64,000 nucleotides of DNA from Actinoplanes sandaracinus (GCF_030009775.1 NZ_JASCTH010000004.1:223660-287659); one strand, 5' to 3'. Counted from the first letter of the stretch, positions 7,685 to 17,109 are shown. A program made the numbers and translations. The notes: generated from the sequence alone by a model not told the origin.

Positions 7685-9568
7685 TCACTCGACGGTGACC
7701 GACTTGGCCAGGTTGCGGGGCTGGTCGACGTCATGTCCGCGGGCCGCGGCGATCTCACAGGCGAGGACCTGCAGCGGGACCGTGGTCATCAGCGGAGCCA
7801 GGAGAGTGGGCGTCTGCGGCACCGTGATGAGGTGGTCGGCGAACTGGCGGACGTCCTCGTCGCCCTCCTCGGCGATCACGATGGTGCGGGCGCCACGGGC
7901 GCGCACCTCCTGGATGTTCGAGACCACCTTGTCGCGCATGACACCACGGCCCGCCGGCGACGGGACCACGCACACCACCGGGGTGCCCTCGTCGATCAGC
8001 GAGATCGGACCGTGTTTGAGCTCGCCGGCCGCGAAGCCCTCGGCGTGCATGTAGGCGAGTTCCTTGAGCTTGAGCGCACCTTCCAGGGCCACCGGGAATC
8101 CGACGTGCCGGCCGATGAAGAGGACCGTCGACGCGGTCCGCAGGTCGCGGCCCAGGGCCCGGACGTCCTCCATCCGGCCCAGCAGCGAGCGGAGGCTGTC
8201 CGGGGTGGCCCGGAGCTTCTCGACCACCGCGGCGACCTCGTCGGCGTACATCACGCCGCGGATCTGGGCCAGGTGCAGGCCGATCAGGTAACAGGCGACC
8301 AGCTGAGTGAGGAACGCCTTGGTGGAGGCGACCGCGATCTCCGGCCCGCCGTGGGTGTAAAGGACGGCGTCCGACTCGCGCGGGATGGTGGAGCCGTTCG
8401 AGTTGCAGATGGCCAGCACCCGGGCCTTCTGCTCCTTGGCGTGCCGCAGCGCCATCAGCGTGTCCATCGTCTCGCCGGACTGGCTGATCACGATCACCAG
8501 CGTGGAGCGGTCCAGGATCGGGTCCCGATAACGGAACTCGCTGGCCAGCTCCACCTCACAGGGAATCCGCACCCAGTGCTCGATGGCGTACTTGGCGACC
8601 ATCCCGGCGTGGTACGAGGTGCCACAGGCCACGATGAACACCTTGTCCACGTCCCGCAGGTCCTGGTCGGTGAGCCGGACCTCGTCCAGGATGATCTCGC
8701 CACGCTCGCTCAGCCGCCCGAGCAGAGTGTCCGCGATGGCCTGCGGCTGCTCGGCGATCTCCTTGAGCATGAAGTATTCGTAACCACCCTTCTCGGCGGC
8801 GGACAGGTCCCAATCGACGTGGAACTCCTTGCCGGTCGCCGGGGCGCCGTCGAAGCCGGTGATCTCGATGCCGGCCGGGGTGATCAGGACGACCTGGTCC
8901 TGGCCGAGCTCGATCGCCTCACGGGTGTGCTCGATGAAGGCGGAGACGTCGCTGGCGAGGAAGTTCTCCCCGTTGCCGCGGCCGACCACCAGGGGCGAGT
9001 TGCGGCGGGCGGCGACCACCGCGCCGGGTACCTCGACGTCGACGGCGAGCAGGGTGAAGGCACCCTCCAGCCGGTTGGCCACCCGGCGCATGCCCTCGGC
9101 GAGAAGCGCCGGGCCGTCCTCGGCGCCGGCCTCGCGCAGGGCGCGCATCTCGGCGGCGAGCAGGTGGGCCGCGCACTCGGTGTCGGTGTCGCTGCGGAAC
9201 TCGACGCCGGTCGCCTCGAGCTCGGTGCGGAGGCGGGCGAAGTTCTCGATGATGCCGTTGTGAATGACGGCCACGCGGCCGTCGTCGGAGAGGTGCGGGT
9301 GGGCGTTACGGTCGGTCGGACCGCCGTGGGTGGCCCAGCGGGTGTGCCCGATGCCGGTGGCGCCGGCCCCGATGCCGTCGTCGCCACGCTCGGCGAGAGC
9401 CTTCTCCAGGTTGGCGAGCTTGCCCGCCTTCTTCTCGGTCTTGACCAGGCCGTTGTCGATGATCGCGACACCCGCGGAGTCGTAACCGCGGTACTCCAGG
9501 CGGCGGAGCCCATCGATGACGATGCTCAGCGCCGGACGATTCCCTACGTAACCCACGATCCCACACAT
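7685..9568 (-). CDS. glmS: glutamine--fructose-6-phosphate aminotransferase (isomerizing)
   Basis: Makes glucosamine-6-phosphate for peptidoglycan precursors. The 627-residue protein starts MCGIVGYVG with the N-terminal nucleophile Cys2 of the Ntn glutaminase domain (about 1-240), followed by two SIS sugar-isomerase domains (IVACGTSYHAG near 320; FIGRHVGFPVALEGALKLKEL near 490) and the C-terminal AKSVTVE. No glmS ribozyme-like leader is possible: a promoter-like element lies only seven bases before the ATG, suggesting a leaderless mRNA. Confidence 0.98.
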   Translation of the reverse strand: MCGIVGYVGNRPALSIVIDGLRRLEYRGYDSAGVAIIDNGLVKTEKKAGKLANLEKALAERGDDGIGAGATGIGHTRWATHGGPTDRNAHPHLSDDGRVAVIHNGIIENFARLRTELEATGVEFRSDTDTECAAHLLAAEMRALREAGAEDGPALLAEGMRRVANRLEGAFTLLAVDVEVPGAVVAARRNSPLVVGRGNGENFLASDVSAFIEHTREAIELGQDQVVLITPAGIEITGFDGAPATGKEFHVDWDLSAAEKGGYEYFMLKEIAEQPQAIADTLLGRLSERGEIILDEVRLTDQDLRDVDKVFIVACGTSYHAGMVAKYAIEHWVRIPCEVELASEFRYRDPILDRSTLVIVISQSGETMDTLMALRHAKEQKARVLAICNSNGSTIPRESDAVLYTHGGPEIAVASTKAFLTQLVACYLIGLHLAQIRGVMYADEVAAVVEKLRATPDSLRSLLGRMEDVRALGRDLRTASTVLFIGRHVGFPVALEGALKLKELAYMHAEGFAAGELKHGPISLIDEGTPVVCVVPSPAGRGVMRDKVVSNIQEVRARGARTIVIAEEGDEDVRQFADHLITVPQTPTLLAPLMTTVPLQVLACEIAAARGHDVDQPRNLAKSVTVE

Positions 9569-9575
9569 GACGGGC

Positions 9576-9604
9576 AGCCTAACCGACTTTCACTCACCCG
9601 TCAT
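9576..9604 (-). promoter_or_regulatory. predicted glmS promoter (leaderless)
   Basis: On the minus strand an ATGACG -35-like hexamer (9599-9604) is separated by 17 bases from a TAGGCT -10 (9576-9581). Only seven bases separate the -10 from the glmS ATG, so transcription would begin at or next to the start codon. Leaderless mRNAs are common in actinobacteria; no Shine-Dalgarno is visible. Prediction from sequence only. Confidence 0.5.
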
Positions 9605-9794
9605 GCTCAAGAAGCACAGTTATGAGCATCCCATGTGATCGGAACCCTAGTTCAACCACCCCGCCAGCCCGCAAGCTCGGACTATCCAGCTCTCGATGAA
9701 CAGACCGCCCATCACCTCTCGCCCATAAGGGTGAGTGATCCCGGGGTGCGGCGCTGGCGTACCGTCGGAAGACGGTGCCCCACCGGGAGGAAAG

Positions 9795-10613
9795 ATGAGC
9801 GATCCGAGCGATCCGAGCGAGCCCCGGCAACCACCCCGGCCGCCCCAGTTCACGCCGCCCGACCCCACCTCGGGGTACCCGCCTACCGCTCAGTTCCCGC
9901 AGGTCGGCTACAACCCTCAGCAACCGCCGCCGTACGACCCGGCCACCGGTTACCCGCCGCCGTACGACCCGGCCACCGGCTATCCGCCGCCGTACGACCC
10001 GGCCACCGGATACCCGCCGCCCGGCGTGCCCGGCCCCCCGCCGGGGTACGAGCACCCGCAGCCCCCGCCACGCAAGAGCAGCGTCCCGCTGATCGCCCTC
10101 ATCCTCGCCGTCACGCTGCTGCTCTGCGGCGGCGTCGTGACCGCGGGTGTGATCCTGTTCAGGCAGGCCACCGACAAGGCGGAGGAGCTCGCCGAGCCGA
10201 TCCTCAACCCGACGCTGCCTACGCCGGACGTCGAGGTGCCCGGCCTGCCCGGCCTGCCGACCGACTTCCCGGACCTGCCCGGGCTGCCCACCGACTTCCC
10301 CACCGGCCTGCCCGGCATCGGCGAGGGCAAGGAGATCTCGGTGACCTACGAGATCACCGGCGACGGGCCGGCCGAGATCCTCTACGTCGACAGTCTGGAG
10401 GGCACGCCGAAACGGGTGGGCGGCGCCAAGCTGCCATGGAAGGTCACGGTCAAGGTGAAGGGCACCGCCCTGGTCTCCGTCATGGCCGTGCGCACCGGCC
10501 TCGGCTCCGGCTCGATCACCTGCCGGGCCAGCATCGACGGCGAGCAGGTGGCCGAGCACAGCGCCGAGGGCACTCTGGCCACCGCCAACTGCTACAAGAT
10601 CGTCGTCAACTGA
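9795..10613 (+). CDS. proline-rich membrane protein with MmpS-like C-terminal domain
   Basis: A 272-residue protein. Residues 1-95 are cytoplasmic, Pro/Tyr-rich, with three exact copies of the decapeptide-like PPYDPATGYP; one transmembrane segment follows (VPLIALILAVTLLLCGGVV, about 98-120). After a second small repeat of GLPTDFPDLPGLPTDFP, residues 175-272 form a beta-rich extracytoplasmic domain (ISVTYEITGDGPAEILYVDS) with a Cys pair, resembling the MmpS/transport-accessory family. GGGAGGAAAG precedes the ATG. No MmpL partner is nearby, so function is unassigned. Confidence 0.75.
   Translation: MSDPSDPSEPRQPPRPPQFTPPDPTSGYPPTAQFPQVGYNPQQPPPYDPATGYPPPYDPATGYPPPYDPATGYPPPGVPGPPPGYEHPQPPPRKSSVPLIALILAVTLLLCGGVVTAGVILFRQATDKAEELAEPILNPTLPTPDVEVPGLPGLPTDFPDLPGLPTDFPTGLPGIGEGKEISVTYEITGDGPAEILYVDSLEGTPKRVGGAKLPWKVTVKVKGTALVSVMAVRTGLGSGSITCRASIDGEQVAEHSAEGTLATANCYKIVVN
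9931..10020 (+). repeat. three 30-bp tandem repeats in coding sequence
   Basis: Three consecutive 30-base units starting CGTACGACCCGGCCACCGG differ only at two third-codon positions. They encode the repeated PYDPATGYPP of the proline-rich membrane protein. The near-identity suggests recent expansion by slippage or unequal exchange. Confidence 0.9.
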
Positions 10614-10650
10614 CCGCACAGCCACTCGTCGCCCAGCCGCAGGGAGCACG

Positions 10651-11832
10651 GTGACCACCTCCACCCCGGCCGATCCGCTCGTCGCGCGGATGCGCCCGTT
10701 CGGCACCACGATCTTCGCCGAGATGTCGGCCCTCGCGGCCCGGACCGGCGCGGTCAACCTCGGGCAGGGTTTCCCGGACACCGACGGCCCGCCGGAGATG
10801 CTGGCCGCGGCTGCCGAGGCGCTCGCCGGCGGGGCGAACCAGTATCCGCCGCTGGCCGGCATCCCGGTGCTGCGTTCCGCGATCGCCGCACACGAGCAGC
10901 GGTTCTGGGCACTCGCCCGAGACCCGGACACCGAGGTCGCGGTCACCGCCGGCGCCACCGAGGCGATCGCGGCGGCCATCCTGGCGATCTGTGAGCCGGG
11001 CGACGAGGTGGTCTGCTTCGAGCCGTACTACGACTCGTACGCGGCTTCGATCGCCCTGGCCGGGGCGGTTCGCCGGCCGGTCACCCTGCGTCCGGGGCCG
11101 TCCGGGCGCTACGAGTTCGATCCGGACGAGCTGCGGGCGGCGTTCGGCGGGCGGACCCGTCTGGTGCTGCTCAACTCGCCACACAACCCCACCGGCAAGG
11201 TGTTCACCGGCGCGGAACTGGAACTGGTCGCCGGCCTGTGCCGGGAGTACGACGTGTTCGCGGTCACCGACGAGGTCTACGAGCACCTGGTCTTCCCCGA
11301 CGCGGCGGCGCCGCACGTGCCGCTGGCCGGCCTGCCCGGCATGCTCGACCGTACGCTGCGCATCTCCTCGGCCGGCAAGACATTCTCCTGCACCGGCTGG
11401 AAGATCGGCTGGGCCACCGGCCCGGCCCGGCTGGTGTCGGCGATGCTGCGGGTCAAGCAGTTCCTGACCTTCGTGAACGGCGCGCCGCTGCAGCCCGCCG
11501 TCGCGGTGGCGCTGAACCTGCCGGACTCCTACTTCACCGGGTTCACCGCGGGCATGCAGGACCGCCGGGACCGACTGGTCACCGGCCTGACCGAGGCCGG
11601 GCTGACCGTCCTGCCCTCGGAGGGCACCTATTTCGTGACCGCCGACATCCGCCCTCTGGGCGGTGCCGACGGTGTCGAGTTCTGTCGCGAGCTGCCCGCC
11701 CGGTCCGGGGTGGTAGCGGTGCCGACCCAGGTCTTCTACGACCGTCAGGACGCGGGCCGGCACCTCATCCGCTTCGCCTTCTGCAAGCGCCCCGAAGTGA
11801 TCGACGAGGCGGTCCGCAGACTCAGGAACTAG
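10651..11832 (+). CDS. dapC: class I/II PLP aminotransferase, DapC-like (probable N-succinyldiaminopimelate aminotransferase)
   Basis: A 393-residue fold-type I aminotransferase. It starts at a GTG behind AGGGAG. Features are the [15 protein letters not shown]-terminal motif, NSPHNPTGK near 180, DEVYEHLVF near 210, the PLP Schiff-base lysine in [18 protein letters not shown] near 238, and the phosphate/carboxylate Arg in HLIRFAFCK near 380. The sequence pattern closely follows mycobacterial Rv0858c, described as DapC of lysine/diaminopimelate synthesis; methionine or kynurenine aminotransferase activity remains possible for this subgroup. Its last 11 bases overlap the convergent glmM. Confidence 0.75.
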   Translation: MTTSTPADPLVARMRPFGTTIFAEMSALAARTGAVNLGQGFPDTDGPPEMLAAAAEALAGGANQYPPLAGIPVLRSAIAAHEQRFWALARDPDTEVAVTAGATEAIAAAILAICEPGDEVVCFEPYYDSYAASIALAGAVRRPVTLRPGPSGRYEFDPDELRAAFGGRTRLVLLNSPHNPTGKVFTGAELELVAGLCREYDVFAVTDEVYEHLVFPDAAAPHVPLAGLPGMLDRTLRISSAGKTFSCTGWKIGWATGPARLVSAMLRVKQFLTFVNGAPLQPAVAVALNLPDSYFTGFTAGMQDRRDRLVTGLTEAGLTVLPSEGTYFVTADIRPLGGADGVEFCRELPARSGVVAVPTQVFYDRQDAGRHLIRFAFCKRPEVIDEAVRRLRN

Positions 11833-13180
11833 GTGGGCTGGCGGACCGCACCTCGTCGGCGATCCGCTCGGCGACCGCGCGGGCCTGCTCCTCGGTGGCG
11901 GCCTCGACCATCACGCGGACCAGCAGCTCGGTGCCGGACGGCCGCAGCAGCACCCGTCCAGTCTCGCCCAGCTCGTTCTCGGCCAGCGCGACGGCGGCCT
12001 GCACGGTCGGGGCGGCGGCGCCCGCGTCCCGGTCGCCCACCCGGACGTTGATCAGCACCTGCGGCAACTTGTGCACGACCGCGGCCAGGTCGGCCAGGGA
12101 CTTGCCGGACGCCGCGATCTGGGCCATCAGGTGCAGGCCGGTGAGGACCCCGTCGCCGGTGGTGGCGAAGGCCGGCATGACGATGTGGCCGCTCTGCTCG
12201 CCGCCGAGGGCGAGGTCACCGTTCTGGAGTTCCTCCAGCACGTACCGGTCGCCGACCTTGGTCTCGAGCAACCGGATGCCGGACTGCTTCATCGCGATCC
12301 GCAGCCCGAGGTTGCTCATCACGGTGGCGACCAGGGTGTCGCCGGTGAGGGTGCCGGCGTCGCGCATGGCCAGCGCGAGGATCGCCATGATCTGGTCGCC
12401 GTCGACGACCTGACCGGAGGCGGTGACCGCGAGGCAGCGGTCGGCGTCGCCGTCGTGGGCCAGGCCGAGGTCGGCGCCCTCGCGGAGCACCGCCTCGATG
12501 ACCTTGTCGAGGTGGGTGGAGCCGCACTCCTCGTTGATGTTGAGGCCGTCCGGGTCGGCGTGGATGGCGATGACCTCGGCACCAGCCTCCTTGTACGCCA
12601 CCGGCCCGACCTCGCTGGCCGCCCCGTTGGCGCAGTCGACGACGACCTTGATGCCGTCCAGCCGGTTCGGGATCGACTCGACGAGGTGCCGGATGTAATG
12701 CTCCGCGCCGTCGAGGAGGTCGTTGACCCGGCCGATGCCGGCGCCGATGGGACGGCCGACCAGGCCGTGCCCGTCCTCGACCGCCTTCTCGATGCGCTCC
12801 TCGAGCTCGTCGGGGAGCTTGGTGCCGCCGGCCGCGAACAGCTTGATGCCGTTGTCCGGCATGGGGTTGTGCGACGCGGAGAGCATCACACCCAGATCGG
12901 CACGGGTCTGCCCGACGAGGTAGGCGACGGCCGGGGTGGGGAGCACACCGACCCGCACCACGTTGGCTCCGGCGCTGGTCAGGCCCGCGACGACGGCGGC
13001 CTCCAGCATCTCGCCGCTGGCCCGCGGGTCACGCCCCACGATGGCGAGCGGCGGATGACTGCTGTCGGTCTCGACCAGCACCCGGGCAGCCGCGACCGCG
13101 ACCGAGAGGGCCAGTTCCGGGGTGAGCAGATCGCCGTTCGCGAGACCGCGAACGCCGTCCGTGCCGAAGAGTCGCCCCAT
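11822..13180 (-). CDS. glmM: phosphoglucosamine mutase
   Basis: Converts glucosamine-6-P to glucosamine-1-P, the step after GlmS. The 452-residue protein begins [15 protein letters not shown]; it has the phosphoserine loop [13 protein letters not shown] near residue 100, the metal loop AHDGDADRC near 240, the sugar-specificity loop GGEQSGHIV near 325 and the phosphate-binding [12 protein letters not shown] near the end. I use the ATG at 13180, which gives this canonical N-terminus, rather than upstream starts. A GGAAGCC lies upstream. Confidence 0.97.
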   Translation of the reverse strand: MGRLFGTDGVRGLANGDLLTPELALSVAVAAARVLVETDSSHPPLAIVGRDPRASGEMLEAAVVAGLTSAGANVVRVGVLPTPAVAYLVGQTRADLGVMLSASHNPMPDNGIKLFAAGGTKLPDELEERIEKAVEDGHGLVGRPIGAGIGRVNDLLDGAEHYIRHLVESIPNRLDGIKVVVDCANGAASEVGPVAYKEAGAEVIAIHADPDGLNINEECGSTHLDKVIEAVLREGADLGLAHDGDADRCLAVTASGQVVDGDQIMAILALAMRDAGTLTGDTLVATVMSNLGLRIAMKQSGIRLLETKVGDRYVLEELQNGDLALGGEQSGHIVMPAFATTGDGVLTGLHLMAQIAASGKSLADLAAVVHKLPQVLINVRVGDRDAGAAAPTVQAAVALAENELGETGRVLLRPSGTELLVRVMVEAATEEQARAVAERIADEVRSASPPSS

Positions 13181-13287
13181 GGCGGCTTCCTTTCGCCGGT
13201 AAATGTGGCTTCCAGCCTGCATCAACGTGCGACTGGTCCAGGAGTACCGGAACGGCTAGTTGGGGAGGGAGGCGGGGAAAACATCAA

Positions 13288-13327
13288 CGGCCGAGCACGT
13301 CCCCCGCTCGGGGGACGCACTCGGCCG
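13288..13327 (-). terminator. hairpin after rpsI
   Basis: A long inverted repeat, CGGCCGAG near each end with an inner CGTCCCCCG/CGGGGGACG stem and one small internal mismatch, lies 24 bases past the rpsI stop. The T-tract is weak, as usual in high-GC actinobacteria. It probably ends the rplM-rpsI transcript. Confidence 0.75.
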
Positions 13328-13350
13328 TCGATTCAGACGCGGCGCAAAAA

Positions 13351-13848
13351 TCAGCGCTTCGAGTACTGCGGAGCCTTACGGGCCTTCTTGAGACCGTACT
13401 TCTTGCTCTCCTTGACGCGGGCGTCACGGGTGAGGAAGCCGGCCTTCTTCAGGGCGGGGCGGTCGTCCGGGTCGTTCTCGATGAGCGCACGGGCGATGCC
13501 GAGACGGAGGGCGCCGGCCTGGCCGGTGATGCCGCCGCCGCGGAGGTTCGCGATCACGTCGAACTGCTCGGCGCGCTCCGTGGTGGTCAGCGGCTCACGG
13601 ATGAGCTGCTGGTTCACCTTGCTGGGGAAGTAGTTCTCCAGGTCACGGCCGTTACAGGTGATCTTGCCGGTGCCGGGCACCAGGCGCACCCGAACGATGG
13701 CCTCCTTGCGGCGGCCGACGGTCTGGATCGGACGTCCACCGGGGCGCGCGGCGCGGACCGGGGCCGGCGCGGCCGTCTCAACGACGACGACCGTCTCAGC
13801 GGGCTCCTCGACGGTCTCGACGACCTCGGGCTCGATGATGTCGGACAT
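13351..13848 (-). CDS. rpsI: 30S ribosomal protein S9
   Basis: Small-subunit protein whose C-terminal tail reaches the P-site tRNA. The core reads [18 protein letters not shown], the middle has [21 protein letters not shown], and the tail ends [12 protein letters not shown], all canonical. The first 40 residues are an acidic, Val/Glu-rich extension typical of actinobacterial S9. I choose the ATG at 13848, about eight bases after GGAGAAGG; a GTG at 13872 overlapping the rplM stop is the alternative. Confidence 0.97.
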   Translation of the reverse strand: MSDIIEPEVVETVEEPAETVVVVETAAPAPVRAARPGGRPIQTVGRRKEAIVRVRLVPGTGKITCNGRDLENYFPSKVNQQLIREPLTTTERAEQFDVIANLRGGGITGQAGALRLGIARALIENDPDDRPALKKAGFLTRDARVKESKKYGLKKARKAPQYSKR

Positions 13849-13868
13849 GCTGCTGCCTTCTCCCGCGC

Positions 13869-14312
13869 TCACTGCGCGATCTGCTTGATTTCGAACGGCT
13901 GGGGCTGCTGAGCGGCGTGCGGGTGCTCGGCGCCCGGGTAGACCTTCAGCTTCTTGATGATCTGCCGCGCGAGCTTGTTGTGCGGGAGCATGCCCTTGAC
14001 GGCCAGCTCGATCGCCTTCTCCGGACGCTTGGTCAGGAGCTCCTCGTAGCCGATCTGCTTCAGACCACCGGGGTAACCCGAGTGGCGGTAGGCGACCTTG
14101 GTCTGGCGCTTGTTACCGGTGAGCGCGACCTTGCCGGCATTGATGATCACCACGAAGTCGCCGGTGTCGACATGCGGGGCGAACGTCGGCTTGTGCTTGC
14201 CGCGCAGGAGCGTGGCGGTGTGGGTAGCCAGGCGGCCCAGAACGACGTCAGAAGCGTCGATAATGTGCCACTGACGCTCGATCTCACCCGGCTTCGGGCT
14301 GTACGTACGCAC
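13869..14312 (-). CDS. rplM: 50S ribosomal protein L13
   Basis: Early-assembly 23S-binding protein. The 147 residues start at a [23 protein letters not shown], then have [26 protein letters not shown] and [18 protein letters not shown], all family hallmarks. The GTG choice follows this conserved N-terminus; the longer ORF upstream has no similarity. It forms an operon with rpsI (13-20 bases apart) behind the promoter near 14424-14453. Confidence 0.97.
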   Translation of the reverse strand: MRTYSPKPGEIERQWHIIDASDVVLGRLATHTATLLRGKHKPTFAPHVDTGDFVVIINAGKVALTGNKRQTKVAYRHSGYPGGLKQIGYEELLTKRPEKAIELAVKGMLPHNKLARQIIKKLKVYPGAEHPHAAQQPQPFEIKQIAQ

Positions 14313-14423
14313 AGAATTACCTTGTCTCGTCGTCGGTCTGGGAGTGCGCGCTGGTCGCATCAAGCAGATGCGTCAAGCAACCCCGCAGAGGGACCACTCG
14401 CATCAGTCGCACAACAGCAGGCA

Positions 14424-14453
14424 ACAATACCCGGCCGCGCGGCGTGTGGTCAA
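14424..14453 (-). promoter_or_regulatory. predicted rplM-rpsI promoter
   Basis: Minus strand: TTGACC (14448-14453), 18-base spacer, TATTGT (14424-14429). The hexamers fit the housekeeping actinobacterial sigma consensus well. It leaves a leader of about 105 bases before the rplM GTG, long enough for autoregulation, although I recognise no specific leader fold. Confidence 0.6.
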
Positions 14454-14583
14454 AACAGGCAGCGTTCGAGGCACCGAGCATCCGGCGAAGGTTCTGGTTG
14501 CAAACCCTCAGCCCTGGTGGTACTCCGAACCAGCCCAGCATACTCGGCGAGGCGGACCCGTCCGCAGCGGGTCGCACCCACTC

Positions 14584-14658
14584 AGCCCGCCCGACGTGGC
14601 AGGCCCGAAGCCCGCCCGACGTGGCAGGCCCGAAGCCCGCCCGACTTAGCAGGCTCGA
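14584..14658. repeat. three 25-bp tandem repeats upstream of rplM
   Basis: Three head-to-tail 25-base units (14584-14608, 14609-14633, 14634-14658). The first two are identical and contain AGCCCGCCCGACGTGGCAGG; the third differs at a few positions. They lie about 130-205 bases upstream of the predicted rplM -35. They could be regulator sites or simple slippage products. Confidence 0.9.
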
Positions 14659-14993
14659 AACAAATGGGACGCTCGTCCGAAATTAGGCACCGGCACGCTT
14701 CCGGTCATGGCCAACGGTGCGGACCTCAGAGCGGCGCGGCCCGGCATCGGCCGACGCCACGTCCTCGGACGCACCATGGAGAGACCACCGTCAGGGTTGA
14801 GGACGGACCTGACGGTGTTCACCGGGCCGGTTCGCCGGTTCGGTGAAAAGGAGTCGCGGCGTGCCCCGGACGGAGGCATGGCGAGGCCCGCAAGCGTGAC
14901 ATGGGAGCGGGTCGACGCTGAGGACGGCGGGCTTCGAGCGTGCCCTTCGGTGGACCGTTCGGGCACGCCGCGACTTCTCGGCCCGGGGATCGG

Positions 14994-16139
14994 ATGACCG
15001 ACCGTGCCCCGGGCGCCCGCCGGGCGGTGCTGACCGCGGCCGCGCTGGCGGAGCCGACGGCGGCACTGTCCGGCTACACCATCGGCGTGACCGCCGATCA
15101 CCGCAAGGACGAGGTCGCCACCCTGCTGGAGGCCCGCGGCGCCCGGGTGGTGCTGGCTCCCGCGCTGCGTATCGTCCCGATCTCCGACGACGCGGAGTTG
15201 CGCGCCGCCACCCGCGCCTGCCTCGACACCCCACCCGACATCGTGCTGGTCAACACCGGCATCGGCATGCGGGGCTGGCTGGAGGCCGCGGAGGGCTGGG
15301 GGCTGGCCGAGCCGTTGCGCGCCGTCCTCTCCCGCGCCTATCTGGTCGCCCGGGGCCCCAAGGCCCGGGCCGCGGTCCGCACCGCCGGGCTGCACGACCA
15401 GTGGTCACCCGACGGCGAGGGCTACGAGGAGGTCGTCGAGCATCTGACCGCCCGCGGCGTCAGCGGCCTCACCGTCGCGATGCAGCTGCACGGCGAGAGC
15501 CAGCCCGAGTACACCGAGGCCCTGGAATCGGCCGGCGCCCGCGTCATCGAGCTGCCGGTCTACCGCTGGGCCCCGCCCACCGACCCGGCGCCGCTGCACC
15601 GCCTGGTCGATCTGATCCTCGGCCGCCTGGTGGACGCCGTGACGTTCACCTCGGCGGCCGCCGTGCGGGCCGTGCTGCGCGCCGCCGGGACCGGCGCCGA
15701 CGCCCTGCTGGACGCCCTGCGCGACGACGTCATGGCGGCCTGCGTCGGGCCGGTCACCTCCGCGCCACTGCGCCGCCGTGACGTTCCGGTGGTCACTCCG
15801 GGGAAGGCCCGGGTGAGCGCGCTGGTCCGTACCATCGTGGAGGAATTGCCGAAGCGGGCGGTGAGCCTGCAGGTCGCCGGACACTCCATCACCCTGCGCG
15901 GCCATGCCGCGGTGATCGACGGCGAGTTGAGGCCGCTGGCGCCCGCCCCGATGGCCGTGCTCCGGGCGCTCGCCAACTCCCCCGGTCGGGTGCTCTCCCG
16001 GGCGGCTCTGTTGCAGGCCCTGCCCCGGGGCGCCGACGAGCACGCCGTCGAGATGGCCGTGGCCCGGCTCCGGGCCGGCATGGCCGTGCCCGGAGTGGTC
16101 CAGACCGTCGTGAAACGCGGGTACCGGATACCGGTCTGA
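14994..16139 (+). CDS. uroporphyrinogen-III synthase fused to winged-helix DNA-binding domain
   Basis: A 381-residue fusion. Residues about 20-275 are a HemD-type domain (GYTIGVTADHRKDEVATLLE; PDIVLVNTGIGMRGWLE; DAVTFTSAAAVRAVL; CVGPVTSAPLRRRDV). Residues about 290-381 are an OmpR-type winged helix (LRPLAPAPMAVLRALANSPG, ending VVQTVVKRGYRIPV). HemD makes the tetrapyrrole macrocycle; the fusion resembles mycobacterial Rv0260c and may be a haem/nitrogen-linked transcription regulator rather than the biosynthetic enzyme. ATG with GGGG upstream chosen. No other haem genes are nearby. Confidence 0.85.
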   Translation: MTDRAPGARRAVLTAAALAEPTAALSGYTIGVTADHRKDEVATLLEARGARVVLAPALRIVPISDDAELRAATRACLDTPPDIVLVNTGIGMRGWLEAAEGWGLAEPLRAVLSRAYLVARGPKARAAVRTAGLHDQWSPDGEGYEEVVEHLTARGVSGLTVAMQLHGESQPEYTEALESAGARVIELPVYRWAPPTDPAPLHRLVDLILGRLVDAVTFTSAAAVRAVLRAAGTGADALLDALRDDVMAACVGPVTSAPLRRRDVPVVTPGKARVSALVRTIVEELPKRAVSLQVAGHSITLRGHAAVIDGELRPLAPAPMAVLRALANSPGRVLSRAALLQALPRGADEHAVEMAVARLRAGMAVPGVVQTVVKRGYRIPV

Positions 16140-16151
16140 CCGGCGCCCGGG

Positions 16152-16766
16152 TCAGCCGACCGGAGTGGCCTGCTCGTGCTCGGCCACCAGGGTCGTCATG
16201 GCGTGCTCGACCACGCCGATCAGTACGGCCTTGACCGACTCGCGGTGTCGCGCGTCACACATCAGCAGCGGCACCCGGGCCGGAATGGCCAGCGCCTCGC
16301 GGACCTCCTCCGGCTCGTAGCGGGGCGCCTCGTCGAAGCAGTTGACCGCCACGAGGTACGGCAGATGCCGGTTCTCGAAGTAGTCGAGAGGCGCGAACGC
16401 GTCGGTGAGCCGACGGGTGTCGACGAGCACCGCCGCTCCGACCGCACCCCGGATCAGCTCGTCCCACATGAACCAGAACCGGGTCTGCCCGGGGGTGCCG
16501 AACAGATAGAGGATCAGGTCGTCGGCCATGGTGATCCGGCCGAAGTCCATCGCCACCGTGGTGCTGCCCTTGCCCGGCACCTTGGAGGCGTCGTCGACGC
16601 CGGCGCCGGCCACCGTCATCACCGCTTCGGTGGTCAGCGGTTCGATCTCGGAGACCGCTCCGACGAGGGTCGTCTTGCCGACGCCGAACCCACCGGCCAC
16701 GACGATCTTGGCGGAGGTGATCTCCGCGGGATGCGACCGCGTCCCCTCAGAGCTTGCGAAGTCCAC
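16152..16766 (-). CDS. cvnD: conservon GTPase CvnD
   Basis: Ras-like GTP-binding protein of an actinobacterial conservon, thought to act with CvnA-C in a membrane-associated G-protein-like switch. The 204 residues contain the P-loop GGFGVGKTTLVGAVSEIEPL, a Thr-rich switch segment GKGSTTVAMDFGRITM, the G3-like LFGTPGQTRFWFMWDELIRGA and VAVNCFDEAP in place of NKxD. The GTG start lies inside the end of cvnC (20-base overlap), a typical conservon arrangement. It converges with the HemD-fusion gene, 12 bases apart. Confidence 0.88.
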   Translation of the reverse strand: MDFASSEGTRSHPAEITSAKIVVAGGFGVGKTTLVGAVSEIEPLTTEAVMTVAGAGVDDASKVPGKGSTTVAMDFGRITMADDLILYLFGTPGQTRFWFMWDELIRGAVGAAVLVDTRRLTDAFAPLDYFENRHLPYLVAVNCFDEAPRYEPEEVREALAIPARVPLLMCDARHRESVKAVLIGVVEHAMTTLVAEHEQATPVG

Positions 16767-17109
16767 CCAACACCCTTCCCAGCAGGTCCATCCGCTCCGT
16801 GAACCCGGTGCGGGGAGCGGCACTGTGCAGCTCAAGCAGTCCGTCGGCCACCATGTCGGCGACGAGCACCCGAGTCACCCCCAGAGGCAACCGGGTGAGC
16901 GCCGCCAGCTCGGCGAGCGACAGTGCCTTCGGCTCACACAGCACGGCGATGCGGTACTTGTCGTGACCGGCGAACCGTGACTCCTGCACGGCCGCCGAGC
17001 TCGCGAGCAGAACCGCCTCGATCGGGATGTCCCGAATCGGTTCGGTCCGCCCGCGGGTGACCGCGTACGGCCGCACCAGGTTGCCCCGGGGATCCAGCGG
17101 CTGTTCCAT
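16747..17109 (-). CDS. cvnC: DUF742 conservon protein CvnC
   Basis: A 120-residue winged-helix-like DUF742 protein. It begins MEQPLDPRGNLVRPYAVTRG, has the family core SLAELAALTRLPLGVTRVLVADMVADG and ends with LGRVLGGLRKL. Third gene of the conservon; its 3' end overlaps cvnD. I choose the ATG at 17109; the longer ORF upstream is Arg-rich noise. Confidence 0.88.
   Translation of the reverse strand: MEQPLDPRGNLVRPYAVTRGRTEPIRDIPIEAVLLASSAAVQESRFAGHDKYRIAVLCEPKALSLAELAALTRLPLGVTRVLVADMVADGLLELHSAAPRTGFTERMDLLGRVLGGLRKL

Larger units (their letters stand above)
14313..14993. other. rplM-hemD divergent intergenic region
   Basis: About 680 bases without a convincing gene. It holds the rplM promoter, a 3x25-bp tandem repeat, and the presumed start region of the uroporphyrinogen synthase/winged-helix gene. 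Short ORFs here (for example 14707-14997) have compositions and products without recognisable features, and I do not call them. Confidence 0.6.

Noticed and set aside
14707..14997. ORF of 96 codons before the HemD fusion
   Set aside because: Arg/Pro/Gly-rich product typical of non-coding high-GC sequence; overlaps the better-supported ATG at 14994.
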